Below are positions 1 through 8,405 of a stretch of 17,440 bases of DNA, piece by piece. A program made the position numbers and the translations under genes. The stretch is taken from assembly GCA_964463255.1 (NCBI GenBank), contig CAYXBC010000042.1, forward strand, positions 1 through 17,440, read 5' to 3'. The DNA comes from CAJBLF01 sp964463255 (GTDB lineage: Bacteria; Patescibacteriota; Gracilibacteria; Absconditabacterales; Absconditicoccaceae). Position 1 is the stretch's first letter, and each line of letters begins with the position of its first letter. A model generated the notes under the pieces. That model ran no database searches. It was given only the letters and a program-made list of their open reading frames with translations, and was not told where the DNA came from.

Positions 1-34
1 GCTTAATGGAAAGAGAAATGAGTCTTTCATAATA

Positions 35-128
35 TAAAGTATTTATTAAAGGAATATGAATAAAAAAAGTATGTATTAAAGGAGTAAATATAAAATAAAT
101 ATGCCTTATTAAAGACCTAAAAGATAAA
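35..128. repeat. Degenerate 30-bp tandem repeat, about three units
   Basis: Motifs AGTATTTATTAAAGGA (38), AGTATGTATTAAAGGA (68) and AATATGCCTTATTAAAGA (about 98) recur at a 30-31 bp spacing, close to three helical turns. They lie in the AT-rich left non-coding region. No gene is visible in 1-476 on either strand. The function is unknown; a protein-binding array or simple AT-rich drift are both possible. Confidence 0.45.
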
Positions 129-384
129 TTTATATATAAGAATATTTTATAAAAAAAGTTCAAAAGTAAGTGTAATCTCGTATAAGTCGTATTTTTGGGG
201 TCAAAAATCGGACGAAGGAATCGGAAGATTATTGTCTTAAAATACAATTGATAACTATTGTTATTCTATCGCAAATTCTGAATATCTGAAGACAAAAATC
301 CAAATACGAGTTTGAATACGAAATACGAGTTGTATGTCAAAATCGTATTTTAAGAACCACAAAAAATTTTCACATCAAATAGTT

Positions 385-413
385 TTGACAAAGTTTGACC
401 ACAAAGTTATATC
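385..413 (+). promoter_or_regulatory. Sigma70-type promoter for the IS110 transposase
   Basis: TTGACA at 385-390 and TATATC at 408-413 are separated by 17 bp, giving an expected transcription start near 420 and a leader of about 57 nt before the ATG at 477. The -35 box is a perfect consensus match. A small hairpin (TATCTT/AAGATA) overlaps the start region. Confidence 0.5.
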
Positions 414-476
414 TTTGAATATCAAGATATACTAGATGTTGAGCTTGCTTTTATATCTTTAATGAACTAATCAAAT

Positions 477-2009
477 ATGCCGACATTGAATTTTTTAAAA
501 TGACCACAACATAAACTGTATAGTTTTTTGGAGGAAAACTCACCGTCAGAAATCAAGATATTCCTATGACTTGATGTCGCCAAATCAAGGTTGGATGTTA
601 GTCTGACTTCTAATGATGGCTTCCAGGTTTATCTATGAACAGTCTGAAATAATGTTACATGATATCGTACTATAGAAGAAGTAATTATCAAGATGATAGC
701 ACTGTGAGTTCATAAAAAAAATATATACTTCGCTGTAGAAAATACGTGAGTTTTTTGAAATGATACCAACTCATTTTTTAGCTCAAGACTAGAAAATACT
801 TACATCTTGAACTCGATACTCTCATACAGATATCGTCAATTTTACAGCAAGGGTAACGACTGAAAAAACGACCCCCTCGACAGTATGATAGTGAGTCTTT
901 TATTGCAGGACTTACATAGTAAAAAATTACTAGAAGATGATACCACCCCATACAAAAAGAATAAAACATGACTTGGATTTGTGAGGAGGTCATCATTCAA
1001 AGAAGTATCTAGTCTAAGAATGTTATATCGTAGACAAGCATCATTGAGGTCTCAGAAATCAAAAATAATGACGAGGATGAATGCTGAAAAATATAGGATA
1101 TTCCCCGAACTAACAGATATCTTCAAAATCAAAAACCGTGCTTCATCTGAGATGGTGTTGATAAGACACTTCACGAGGGAAGATATCTTGTGTATGGATA
1201 AAAAGGAATTTATGACCAAGTATAGGTCCTTTGCTACTAAGGGTCAGCAGGTTGGACAGGTACTCAAGAAGATAGAAAAGTTCTATGATGCTATCCATGA
1301 CAGATGAGAAAAAACACATAAATCTGCTTTGGATGTCATCATAAATGACGATGCTAATATCTACATAAAGAATGATATCATAAGGAGTCTAAGACAATAC
1401 GACCTCATTGTAGATGATATGAAGGACATACAAGATAGTATCATAAATATCCTAGCTAAACTGAAAGCGAAGTGATTCTATATCCCGACCTTCAACTGAA
1501 TTAATGACTCGGATATGGGAATCTTCCTCGGTGAATTTGGGTCAGATATCTACACTATTGGAAAAAAAGAAATGTTATGATTCATAGGTTGGCACCCTGT
1601 CAATTATTCATCAGGCGGTTCGACAGTCAAACAAAGTAAACTTTCCAAGAAGAAGAATGTCATCAAATCATATCTATATTTATGGACTTATGGTCTGTAT
1701 ATGCACAACCCATCCTTCAAACTTTACAAGACACTTTTGTCAGAATATTATGGCATAAGTGAGAATACCGAAACCATCGTGAACTTGAAGAACAAAAGGA
1801 AGGTACAGGCGAAGGCATGACAGAAACTACTAACTATCATCCTCAGATGTTACCAGAGTGAAAAGGTTTACGATGAGAACTGGTTTATTCAGTACACAAT
1901 CAGACCTTTAATAAAAAGATTGATGGAAGAAAAGTGATACACGGAAGAAAACATCCAATCACACATCAATCTCATCTATAAGAAGAAGACTCAACCTCAG
2001 ATTTTATAA
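477..2009 (+). CDS. IS110-family transposase (DEDD + Transposase_20), 16 UGA=Gly
   Basis: Bridge-RNA-guided DEDD recombinase of the IS110 family, 510 aa with UGA read as Gly. The N-terminal RuvC-like domain shows GLDVAKSRLDVSL (first Asp, residues about 31-43), AVENTGVFG (Glu, about 88-96) and KNDPLDS (Asp pair, about 130-136). The C-terminal Transposase_20 domain shows FLGEFGSDIYT, FIGWHPVNYSSGG and the helical tail AKAGQKLLTIILRCY. Sixteen in-frame TGA codons occur (501, 567, 636, 645, 660, 705, 747, 756, 861, 969, 1305 and five more); several sit on family-invariant glycines, such as both in ENTGVFG. Start: ATG 477 follows an in-frame TAA at 468. It is longer than typical members (300-450 aa), mainly from a charged helical insertion in the middle. 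It ends at TAA 2007. No Shine-Dalgarno sequence is visible. Family assignment is firm; activity is inferred from the intact motifs. Confidence 0.9.
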
Positions 2010-2013
2010 TCAA

Positions 2014-2160
2014 ATCGCTGACAATAAAAAAACCCCTGTTGTCAGCAGAACTAGTAGACTGTACTTTACTAGTTCTGGAAACAACAGAGGTAATCTCGCA
2101 ATGAAAGACCTGGTAAGAGGTCGTGCCTAAACAGGTTTATGCTAAGGTATGTGGAAATAA
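2014..2160 (+). ncRNA. Candidate IS110 bridge RNA / structured right end
   Basis: Directly after the transposase stop lies a strongly folded segment. TGTTGT (2037-2042) pairs with ACAACA (2081-2086), and inside it AGAACTAGTA (2047-2056) pairs perfectly with TACTAGTTCT (2067-2076) around a 10-nt loop. A competing perfect hairpin, GCTGACAA (2017-2024) with TTGTCAGC (2039-2046), overlaps the first stem. A third hairpin, GACCT/AGGTC (2107-2122), follows. IS110/IS1111 elements encode a bridge RNA in a non-coding end (upstream in IS110-type, downstream in IS1111-type), so this is a reasonable candidate. The limits are arbitrary and guide loops are not proven. The rest of 2161-2457 shows no supported gene; a 91-codon minus-strand frame (2142-2417) has no recognisable family. 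Confidence 0.4.
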
Positions 2161-2463
2161 CTTGGTAATAACAGGTGAAAGAGTTTGGTCGATACTAGTC
2201 TTTCATTGTAGGGATAACTTGATTTTGTCAGATTCAATTTGTTATTTTGTTGTATGGAATAAGTAAACTCACAAAGAGATAGATGCTCAAAGCAAAGACG
2301 TAATCCCAGGGTGAAAGTTTCATAAACCAACAAAGTAAATATAATTGTTTTTGTGAGAAAAGCAAGTCCAAATGATGCGAAATTCAACATTGATAGTTGG
2401 ATAATTTTGTCATTCATAAAATATTTTTTTTAAATAATTACTCCCCCCAATAAGATTTATGTA

Positions 2464-5235
2464 ATGCTTATGATGCAAAGAGCAGCAGGAGCAACAACTC
2501 CAGCTGTATGTTCTACTCCAGAAAACGTTTTTTCTTGCTCACTCGGACTTTCAATATGTCCAGCTGAATGCGTAACAACTCCAACCGTTGTTAAGGCTGG
2601 TAACTTGAACGTATCATTGAACTCTAGCTCTCTAGCTGATGGAACACAGATTCCTTCAACAGGAACTATCAGATTTGCAACGGTAAACTTTGTTGCATCA
2701 TCATCAAATGATGTATCATTGAATACAATAGTTGTTAAGAAGATAGGTCTTGCAGCTATACCTTCAAACACTAGGATTCGGTTTGAACAAGATGGAATCA
2801 GAGTATCTGGTAAAGCAGCATTCTCTTCAGATGGAACAGCTACTATTTCATTTGCTCCATCATTTGTAGTAAAAGCAGGGAATACTGAAAAACTTGATCT
2901 TTATGTGCAATTAGCTACATACGCTGGTCAAGATTTCCAATTCGCCTCTGATACTATGAACACTACCGCTGAAAATGTAAATGGTAGTTTCACTACACCT
3001 AAATTAAGAACAGCTAATTACACAGTAGCACCGGTCAAGGTCACTGTTGCTTCTGCAGGTGCATCTTATACTGATTTGACTAACAAATTAGAGTTAGGTG
3101 CGCTTACATTGCAAAACAATGATATATCAGCAGACACAAGAGATGTAGCGTTTGATAGCATCACTTTGAGACAAAATGGAAATGCTGATTTGACAAACCT
3201 TTCTAATATCACTCTTGAAAGAAACGGTGTTGTTGTAGCTTCAAATCCAGTAGTAAATACAAAAGATCTTACATTCTCAATAAATGATACAATCAAGGAT
3301 GGAAGTTCTGCTACTTACTACATCAAAGGTATGGTTAATAGTGTAGATAATCAAGCGGGAGATTCATATCAATTCACAATCAGATATAACACAGATGTAA
3401 ACGCAAGTGAAGTGATAAATCAATTCAGATCAACAATTACTCTTGGTGCGCTTGGTACTGGAACATCACTTGATTTGAATACTTATACAGTACAAGGAGG
3501 TGATATATCCTTTGTAAGAGATACAACAGTACCTTTGAGTATGAACTATGCTGCAGGTAGTGAAGTTGTCCTTATGAAAGGTAGCATTACTGCTAAAAAT
3601 GCAATAACATTGGAAGATATCAATGCTCTTGGATTCACAGGATCATTCCCTTCAAATGACATCTCAAAGATGTTCAGCACTATCTACCTTACTATCGGTA
3701 ACTCAACATTCTCTTACAGTCCAACTACAGGAGATACTACGGCTCAGTTCTTAGGAAGTGCAACGGTTAATGGTACTGCACAAGTAAGAATGTATGGTAC
3801 GCTTAGAGATACTGCTGGAAGCTCTAACATCAAATTCAATGACTTAAGACTTTCAGATTTCAACACCAAGACTTATGTTGCAAATGGTAACAACGTTACT
3901 ATTTCTGGTGTAGGTTCTATTGCAGGAATACAAGTAACATCACAAGCAGCTACACTTAACGTCACAAGAACAGACGGTCTTGGTAATACTGCTATATCAG
4001 CAGGATCAAACGGTGTAACTGTTTATGGTTTGAAATTATCATCAGATCAAGGAAATGGTGTAAGTGTAAGTAATCTAGTACTTAATATCGCTGGATATTC
4101 TACAGGATACACAAACAATTCTTATCTGACATTGTACATCAATGGAGTTGCTATCCAATCAAAGACAGTAAATGCTAATACCATTACCTTTGATGGATTC
4201 AGCAAGACGCTTAATCCAACTACTCCAATGGATGTAGTAGTGAAAGCTGACTTCGTAGATACATTCAGTACATGAACATTCCAGGTAAAGTTATCTAGCT
4301 TGAATGCTTATGATTCATTGACATCAAATGCTGTAAGTGGATATTCTAAACCAGCAGGAGCGGTGTTCACCATCGGTTCAGCTGTTGGAACATTGGCTGC
4401 AAGCAACAATAATCCATTGTCTACATTATTATTATCTCCATCTACCGCTCAAAAGGTGACTGCGTTCAAACTCAGCGCAACTAATGACGGGGTAAGATTG
4501 TATGATGTAACATTGACTGGATCATTTGCTGGATTGAGTAACTTCAAGATCACAAACGATGCTGGAACAGTTATCGCTACCGCAACTACAATAAATGGCG
4601 CTACAGGCGTAGTATTCTCTCAGATCAGCAACGCTCCAGTTGTTGCTAAGGACACTTCAGCTAACTACTATGTCGTAGCTGATGTAGATAGCAGCACAAA
4701 CGGAGGACCTGTATACATTAACGTTGCTTTGGCAGGAACTAATATTAAGTGATCAAATGGTACTACTATCGGTATCGGCGGAGCTAATGTAGCAGGAAGA
4801 TCTCATGCTATCTCAGAAAACACATTAGTATTAGCTATGGCTCTTAATCCAAGCAAAGCTCTTACTACAAGCGCTTTGAGATTTACAGCAACAGCAGCTG
4901 GAAAGAATAGCGTGGAAATAACTGGTCTTACATTCAACAACACATTGGCTGGTTACACAGGAGCTAATCATCTAGTTGTTTATAAAGATTCAATCGCAAT
5001 TGCTAATATCGCTTATTCATGAGCAACTGCAGGTGGTTCAGTTACCTTAACAGCTAATAATGTTGTTGATGCTGGAGCTACTGTTAACTATATCGTTGTA
5101 ATAGAATGAGCATTAGTTGATTCTGCGGCTTATACAACAGATCGGTCAGTATCTTTGACTAACGTAGCATTTGGATGATTGGTTTGAGCAACTTACAACA
5201 ATGTAGGTGCACTTCCATTCACATCAACAAAATAG
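2464..5235 (+). CDS. S-layer/surface protein, 5'-truncated, 6 UGA=Gly
   Basis: Extracellular beta-rich, Ser/Thr/Asn-rich S-layer-type protein, about 923 aa from ATG 2464. The frame is open from 2434. There is no signal peptide or SLH domain; the protein begins inside the stretch YVMLMMQRAAGA, which matches GYVMLMMMRAGGK at residues about 171-183 of the paralogue at 7141. A four-Cys motif follows (C-x8-C-x7-CPAEC) and then several beta-sandwich-like modules. TGA at 4273, 4750, 5020, 5107, 5176 and 5185 is read as Gly (for example DTFSTGTFQ); the true stop is TAG 5233. All six TGA codons lie in the last third; the first 600 codons have none. As it stands the product should not be exported, so this copy is probably inactive unless translation starts elsewhere. 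Start and export status are uncertain; homology to the neighbour is clear. Confidence 0.8.
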
Positions 5236-5283
5236 TTAACAAGTAATTGTTTACTATCATACTTCCACTCTCGTGGAAAATAG

Positions 5284-5315
5284 AAAAACCCTGGCTGAAA
5301 GGCTGGGGTTTTTTT
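5284..5315 (+). terminator. Intrinsic terminator of the S-layer gene
   Basis: CCCTGGCT (5289-5296) pairs with GGCTGGGG (5301-5308) over 8 bp, including G-U pairs, around a GAAA tetraloop. An A5 tract precedes it and a T7 tract (5309-5315) follows. It lies about 50 bp after the TAG stop. Confidence 0.85.
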
Positions 5316-5328
5316 CTATAAAACGCTC

Positions 5329-5356
5329 TTGAAATAGGCTATTGCTTATATATAAG
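5329..5356 (+). promoter_or_regulatory. Putative promoter of the TPR protein gene
   Basis: TTGAAA (5329-5334), a 16-bp spacer and TATAAG (5351-5356) lie about 35 bp upstream of ATG 5391, just after the preceding terminator. Confidence 0.45.
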
Positions 5357-5390
5357 AACACTAAATTTTATATTTACTCCTTAGATAAAT

Positions 5391-6050
5391 ATGAAAAAAT
5401 TCCTAAAGTCTATTTATATTGTTTTACCTATCTTCGTGTGTCTAGGGCTTATGTTTTGGGTGAAACGGAATAAGGATGGGATGATTAAATTCTCAAACAC
5501 TATTGTGGTGATGAAAAATTATGATCAAGATAAGGAGTTATCTCTAGAAGATAGATTGGCATTTGAATCGAATGTGAAGAAATATACTGACCTAATCCTG
5601 AACTTCAGACCAGGAACCGGAACCAAAGAGATTAATCTCGGGAATGGCATCAAGGGAATAGCTAAAGTAGGTACAAAACCTGAGTCGAACCGATTTATCC
5701 AAAAAGTAAACAATCTTAAATCATTAGGAAGATATACCGATGCTGTCAGGACACTCTTCAGTATGGAAAAGTTATATGGTCCTGATGTACAGTTATGGAA
5801 TGAATTCTGATCTCTCTATGAGGAAATCCATGAATATAATTATGCTATTCAATATTATCAAAAAATAATGGATGCTGGAAAAGAATATAGAGTCCTGGCG
5901 ATTGAAAAGATTATCACGCTCTATATCGCTATGGGCGATGGTGAGACCGCAGGCAATCTCTATGTCCAGTACATCACCAAGGATGGCGGAACCAAACAGC
6001 CGGATATAGAGAAGCAGATCCAGAAATTGAATTTTCCAAGTAAGGACTAA
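5391..6050 (+). CDS. Membrane-anchored TPR protein, one UGA=Gly
   Basis: 219 aa. The N-terminus MKKFLKSIYIVLPIFVCLG is a signal anchor or uncleaved signal peptide (hydrophobic residues about 7-23), so the rest probably faces the outside. Residues about 100-200 form TPR-like helices: GRYTDAVRTLFSMEKLYG, then LWNEFGSLYEEIHEYNYAIQ, then a third helical hairpin. The single in-frame TGA (5808) supplies the Gly of W-x-x-F-G-x-L-Y, the canonical Gly8 of a TPR. The stop is TAA 6048. It stands alone between the S-layer terminator and the repeat island, with no Shine-Dalgarno sequence. TPR proteins scaffold protein complexes; the partner is unknown, though the S-layer neighbours suggest an envelope role. 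Confidence 0.75.
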
Positions 6051-6240
6051 GGGACAAGGAAGACAGGGACCAGGAACCAGGGAGATGGGGACCAGGAAGA
6101 CAGGAATGAGGGACCAGGAACCAGGGACCAGGAATGAGGGACAAGGAAGTAGGGAATCAGGAAGACAGGGACCAGGGACCAGATACCAGGAAGATGGGGA
6201 CCAGGAAGACAGGGAACAGGAAGACAGGAATGAGGGAATA
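6051..6240. repeat. GGGACCAGG/GGAAGACAGG low-complexity repeat island
   Basis: This intergenic block is built from irregular purine-rich units such as GGGACCAGGAACCAGGG, GGAAGACAGGGA and GGAATGAGGGA. It starts one base after the TAA of the TPR gene. Open frames through it are by-products of base composition. Related blocks lie at 6761-6958, 9178-9217 and 9858-9878, with an inverted one at about 10841-10890. Confidence 0.85.
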
Positions 6241-6271
6241 TTTCCCCTTCATTCTCTAACTCTTGTCTATC

Positions 6272-6299
6272 TTGAAAAACCAGAGAAAATGAATAGATT
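6272..6299 (+). promoter_or_regulatory. Possible hicBA promoter/operator
   Basis: TTGAAA (6272-6277) and TAGATT (6294-6299) are 16 bp apart, about 30 bp before the hicB start. The arms TTCATTCTCT (from about 6248) and AGAGAAAATGAA (from about 6282) form an imperfect inverted repeat around the -35 region. HicB antitoxins often repress their own operon, so this is a candidate operator. The -10 box is weak. Confidence 0.3.
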
Positions 6300-6330
6300 G
6301 GGGGTGATATTTATCTGCTAATAACCAATC

Positions 6331-6567
6331 ATGGTAAATCTTACTGCAATCTATACCAAAGAAGCTGAAGGCTGATATGCAGTCGAGATATTGGAATTGC
6401 CCGGGTGTGTGAGTTACGGAAAAACTATGGAAGAAGCACAGACGATGATCAAGGAAGCTGCAGCTGGTTACTTGGAGGCACAGAAAAAAATAGGGACGAA
6501 TATGAAAGATTTTTTTAATAAGGAAACATTTATTTCATCTGTCCCTGTGGCATATGAAACAGTATAA
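6331..6567 (+). CDS. hicB: HicB-family antitoxin, one UGA=Gly
   Basis: 78 aa. HicB binds and neutralises the HicA mRNA interferase. The sequence has the HicB partial RNase H-like fold signature: an opening strand LTAIYTKEAEGGYAVEI, then ELPGCVSYGKTMEEA, then the helix QTMIKEAAAGYLEA. The second Gly of EGGY is encoded by TGA. No C-terminal helix-turn-helix or ribbon-helix-helix DNA-binding domain is obvious, so any autorepression would need the short tail or the complex. Start ATG 6331 has an AT-rich leader and no Shine-Dalgarno sequence. The last 14 nt overlap hicA, implying coupled translation. The order is antitoxin first, the reverse of many classical hicAB loci. Confidence 0.85.
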
Positions 6568-6760
6568 ACCAGAAGAGATAAAAAAATTCTTGATGAAACA
6601 TGGACGAGTGGAAACACATCAGAAACGAAGTCATTGTTATCTCTATAATCCTGAGACCAAGAAATTGACAACGATTCCTATGCATAGCAAAGATATAAAG
6701 ACCTGAACATTGATGGCAATCCTCAGACAGACGGGACTAACAAAAGATGATATAGAATAG
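6554..6760 (+). CDS. hicA: HicA-family toxin (mRNA interferase), one UGA=Gly
   Basis: 68 aa. HicA toxins have a dsRBD-like fold and cleave mRNA. Visible here are the N-terminal helix PEEIKKFLMKHG, the catalytic-His segment KRSHCYLYNPE, the strand KLTTIPMHSKDIKTGTLMAI and the final helix LRQTGLTKDDIE. The HicA signature (IPxH...K.GTLxxIL) is intact once TGA is read as Gly; under the standard code the toxin would stop just before GTL. The usual Gly before the catalytic Ser-His is Arg here. The gene overlaps hicB by 14 nt and ends at TAG 6758. Confidence 0.85.
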
Positions 6761-6958
6761 GGAACCGGGGACAAGGGAATAGGAACCAGGGAACAGGAAC
6801 CGGGGAATAGGGAAGATGGGGAAGATGGATTCCGGCCGCAAACCGTAACGCCGGAATGAGGGAACAAGGAACCAGAAACCAGATACCAGATACCAGGGAC
6901 CAGGAAGACAGGGACCGGGGACCAGGAACCAGGGAATAGGGGCCAGAAAGAAATGGAC
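6761..6958. repeat. Second GGGACCAGG repeat island with one palindromic insert
   Basis: The purine-rich motif family is the same as at 6051-6240 and begins immediately after the hicA TAG. Inside it (6827-6860) is one copy of the ATTCCGGCCGC...GCCGGAATGAGG element that forms the tandem array at 8244-8405, so the two repeat families are nested. No gene is supported on either strand. Confidence 0.8.
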
Positions 6959-7014
6959 GTCATTGAGAGGATAAGCAATCCAGTACTGGATCGCCACACT
7001 TCGTTCGCGATGAC
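6959..7014. repeat. Dispersed palindromic element, GTCATTG...CGATGAC
   Basis: Two inverted half-elements meet at CCAGTACTGG (6980-6989). The left is GTCATTGAGAGG..GCAATCCAG and the right CTGGATCGCCACAC..CGCGATGAC; the right arm matches the reverse complement of the left with a few changes. It resembles the GTCATTGCGAGCG..GCAATCC intergenic repeats of many bacteria (REP/BIME-like). No gene is present. Confidence 0.7.
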
Positions 7015-7044
7015 AAATAATAAATAACTAATGCTGAATTATAT

Positions 7045-7072
7045 AAAGGTTCCTCGTAGGGGAATTTTTTTT
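7045..7072 (+). terminator. Weak intrinsic terminator
   Basis: AAAGGTTCC pairs with GGAATTTTT (9 bp, two G-U pairs) around a 7-nt loop and runs into T8. It lies downstream of hicBA and the repeats and may insulate the gene at 7141. Confidence 0.5.
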
Positions 7073-7140
7073 CTTATTTGTTGTAATTCTTTCTCCAAAA
7101 ATTATATATCACTGACTTTAGCTCCCAACCAAATCCCTTC

Positions 7141-8187
7141 ATGAAGAATCTTTTCCTGACTATATTTCTCCTCACCATGCTCATTCTCCCAAAAACTTTT
7201 GCAGAGACCTATACCCCAGAACTTCAAGACGCATATAGCTATGCTTATACTATAGGTATAACCACTCAGCAAACGATCCAGAGCGCCAATATGTATGGTT
7301 CCTTGATAAGGGCGCATATGGCCAAGATGATGGTCAATTATACCAAAAACGTCCTCGGTAAAGAGCCAAATACCTCGCTAGCCTGTAATTTCTCCGATAT
7401 AGCAGGGGAGACTAAAGAGATGCAAGGATATATAAAAGCAGCTTGTCAACTAGGACTTATGGGGGTAGATATCACAAAATTTAGTCCTGGTGATGCAGTG
7501 AATAGAGCGCAATTTGGTACCGTATTATCTAGGGCGCTATATGGTGAGCTCTACAACGATGGTAGCCCATATTATCTCTTCCATCTGCAAGCCCTCCAGC
7601 AAGACAGTATTATGAAAGATATCTCTAAGCCAGAGGCATCCGAGCTCAGAGGCTATGTTATGCTTATGATGATGAGAGCTGGTGGCAAAGTCGAACAGAC
7701 AACCTCCCAATGCGAAAGCGGTCAGATACAGCTCCTTTGCCTTGTTGGATCATATGATTGCCCAAGTGAGTGCCAACTCACAGACGATGTAACAACGAAA
7801 GCAGGGACATTGAATATAACAGTAGATACCTCATCTGCAGGAACGATTTCTGCCGGATCAAGATATGCTGGTGCAATCAGTGTCTCTTCAGACCAGGATA
7901 TCCGCATAGCTTCCTTGGTATTTCAAAAAGTAGGGACCTTCACAGATGGATGGATAGAGGAGGATGGTGTACAGATAGCGACATTCTCCAGTAGTCCAAC
8001 AGCGACTACGACTACAGCAATCTTTAGTCCAAGCTTGGTAATTTCACAAGGGGAATCCAAGGTGCTCCGTATCTTTATCAAAGGCGATACTGCTGCGGGT
8101 CAGGGAGTCAGTCTGTCCAGCAAATCAAGTATAACGTCATCAGCAAGTACAATCGAGGGGAAATTTCCGATGAAAATAGTGGAATAA
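7141..8187 (+). CDS. Secreted SLH-domain S-layer-like protein, no UGA
   Basis: 348 aa with a clear signal peptide (hydrophobic residues about 4-17, likely cleavage after KTFA at 21). Residues about 25-180 carry SLH-like sequence, best seen as FSDIAGETKEMQGYIKAACQ, then GLMGVDITKFSP and VNRAQFGTVLSRAL. SLH domains attach proteins to the cell wall. After residue 185 comes a Cys motif (CESGQIQLLCLVGSYDCPSEC) and one beta-sandwich module. From GYVMLMM onward it is a paralogue of the 2464-5235 protein, including CPxEC and IRIASLVFQKVG versus NTIVVKKIG. It therefore shows what the truncated gene has lost. Unlike most neighbours it has no in-frame TGA. Start ATG 7141 fits the signal peptide; no Shine-Dalgarno sequence is seen. 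The stop is TAA 8185. Confidence 0.85.
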   Translation: MKNLFLTIFLLTMLILPKTFAETYTPELQDAYSYAYTIGITTQQTIQSANMYGSLIRAHMAKMMVNYTKNVLGKEPNTSLACNFSDIAGETKEMQGYIKAACQLGLMGVDITKFSPGDAVNRAQFGTVLSRALYGELYNDGSPYYLFHLQALQQDSIMKDISKPEASELRGYVMLMMMRAGGKVEQTTSQCESGQIQLLCLVGSYDCPSECQLTDDVTTKAGTLNITVDTSSAGTISAGSRYAGAISVSSDQDIRIASLVFQKVGTFTDGWIEEDGVQIATFSSSPTATTTTAIFSPSLVISQGESKVLRIFIKGDTAAGQGVSLSSKSSITSSASTIEGKFPMKIVE

Positions 8188-8243
8188 CATGGAGAATTGA
8201 GAATTGAGAATGGAGGTGAAAAGTGAGAAGGAGTTCCTCAGTA

Positions 8244-8405
8244 TGGATTCCGGACGCAACAATGACGCCGGAATGAGGAACAGGGTGGAACTGGATTCCG
8301 GACGCAACAATGACGCCGGAATGAGGAACAGGGTGGAACTGGATTCCGGCCGCAACAATGACGCCGGAATGAGGGACAGGGTGGAACTGGATTCCGGCCG
8401 CAACA
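8244..8405. repeat. 48-bp tandem repeat with palindromic core (3.4 copies)
   Basis: Units begin TGGATTCCGG at 8244, 8292, 8340 and 8388, an exact 48-bp period. Each holds ATTCCGG(A/C)CGCAACAATGAC then GCCGGAAT. The ends ATTCCGGC/GCCGGAAT are inverted and can form a hairpin. A partial unit lies at 8465-8481 and an isolated one at 6827-6860. The period is a multiple of three, so all frames stay open on both strands; I do not regard them as genes. The rest of 8188-8540 holds a short GAGAATTGAGAATTG repeat, a CCTTTG/CAAAGG hairpin (8444-8461) and no gene. Confidence 0.9.

Larger units (their letters stand above)
1..2457 (+). mobile_element. IS110-family insertion element (left end not located)
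   Basis: The element holds an intact IS110-type transposase (477-2009) flanked by long AT-rich non-coding ends. The right boundary is placed at about 2455-2457 because similarity between the downstream S-layer frame and its paralogue at 7141 begins abruptly at the codons for YVMLMM (from 2458). I could not find the left end, so position 1 is only a limit. IS110 elements usually lack clear terminal inverted repeats and use a structured RNA from a non-coding end to choose targets, which fits the large non-coding flanks. An assembly chimera at the junction is the alternative. Confidence 0.6.

Noticed and set aside
477..2009. UGA read as tryptophan (table 4, Mycoplasma-like)
   Set aside because: UGA positions match family-invariant glycines, and TGG is used separately for Trp.
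2142..2417. Minus-strand 91-codon ORF in the IS110 right end
   Set aside because: No recognisable family; it overlaps the structured non-coding end. Left uncalled rather than disproved.
4273..5187. TGA codons as true stops, making the S-layer gene a chain of pseudogene fragments
   Set aside because: All fragments share one frame, protein character is unbroken across each TGA, and conserved glycines in other genes also use TGA.
6085..6999. ORFs inside the GGGACCAGG islands
   Set aside because: Low-complexity translations, conflicting open frames on both strands, and overlap with the hicBA genes.
8244..8405. CRISPR array
   Set aside because: The whole 48-bp unit repeats; there are no unique spacers and no cas genes in the window.
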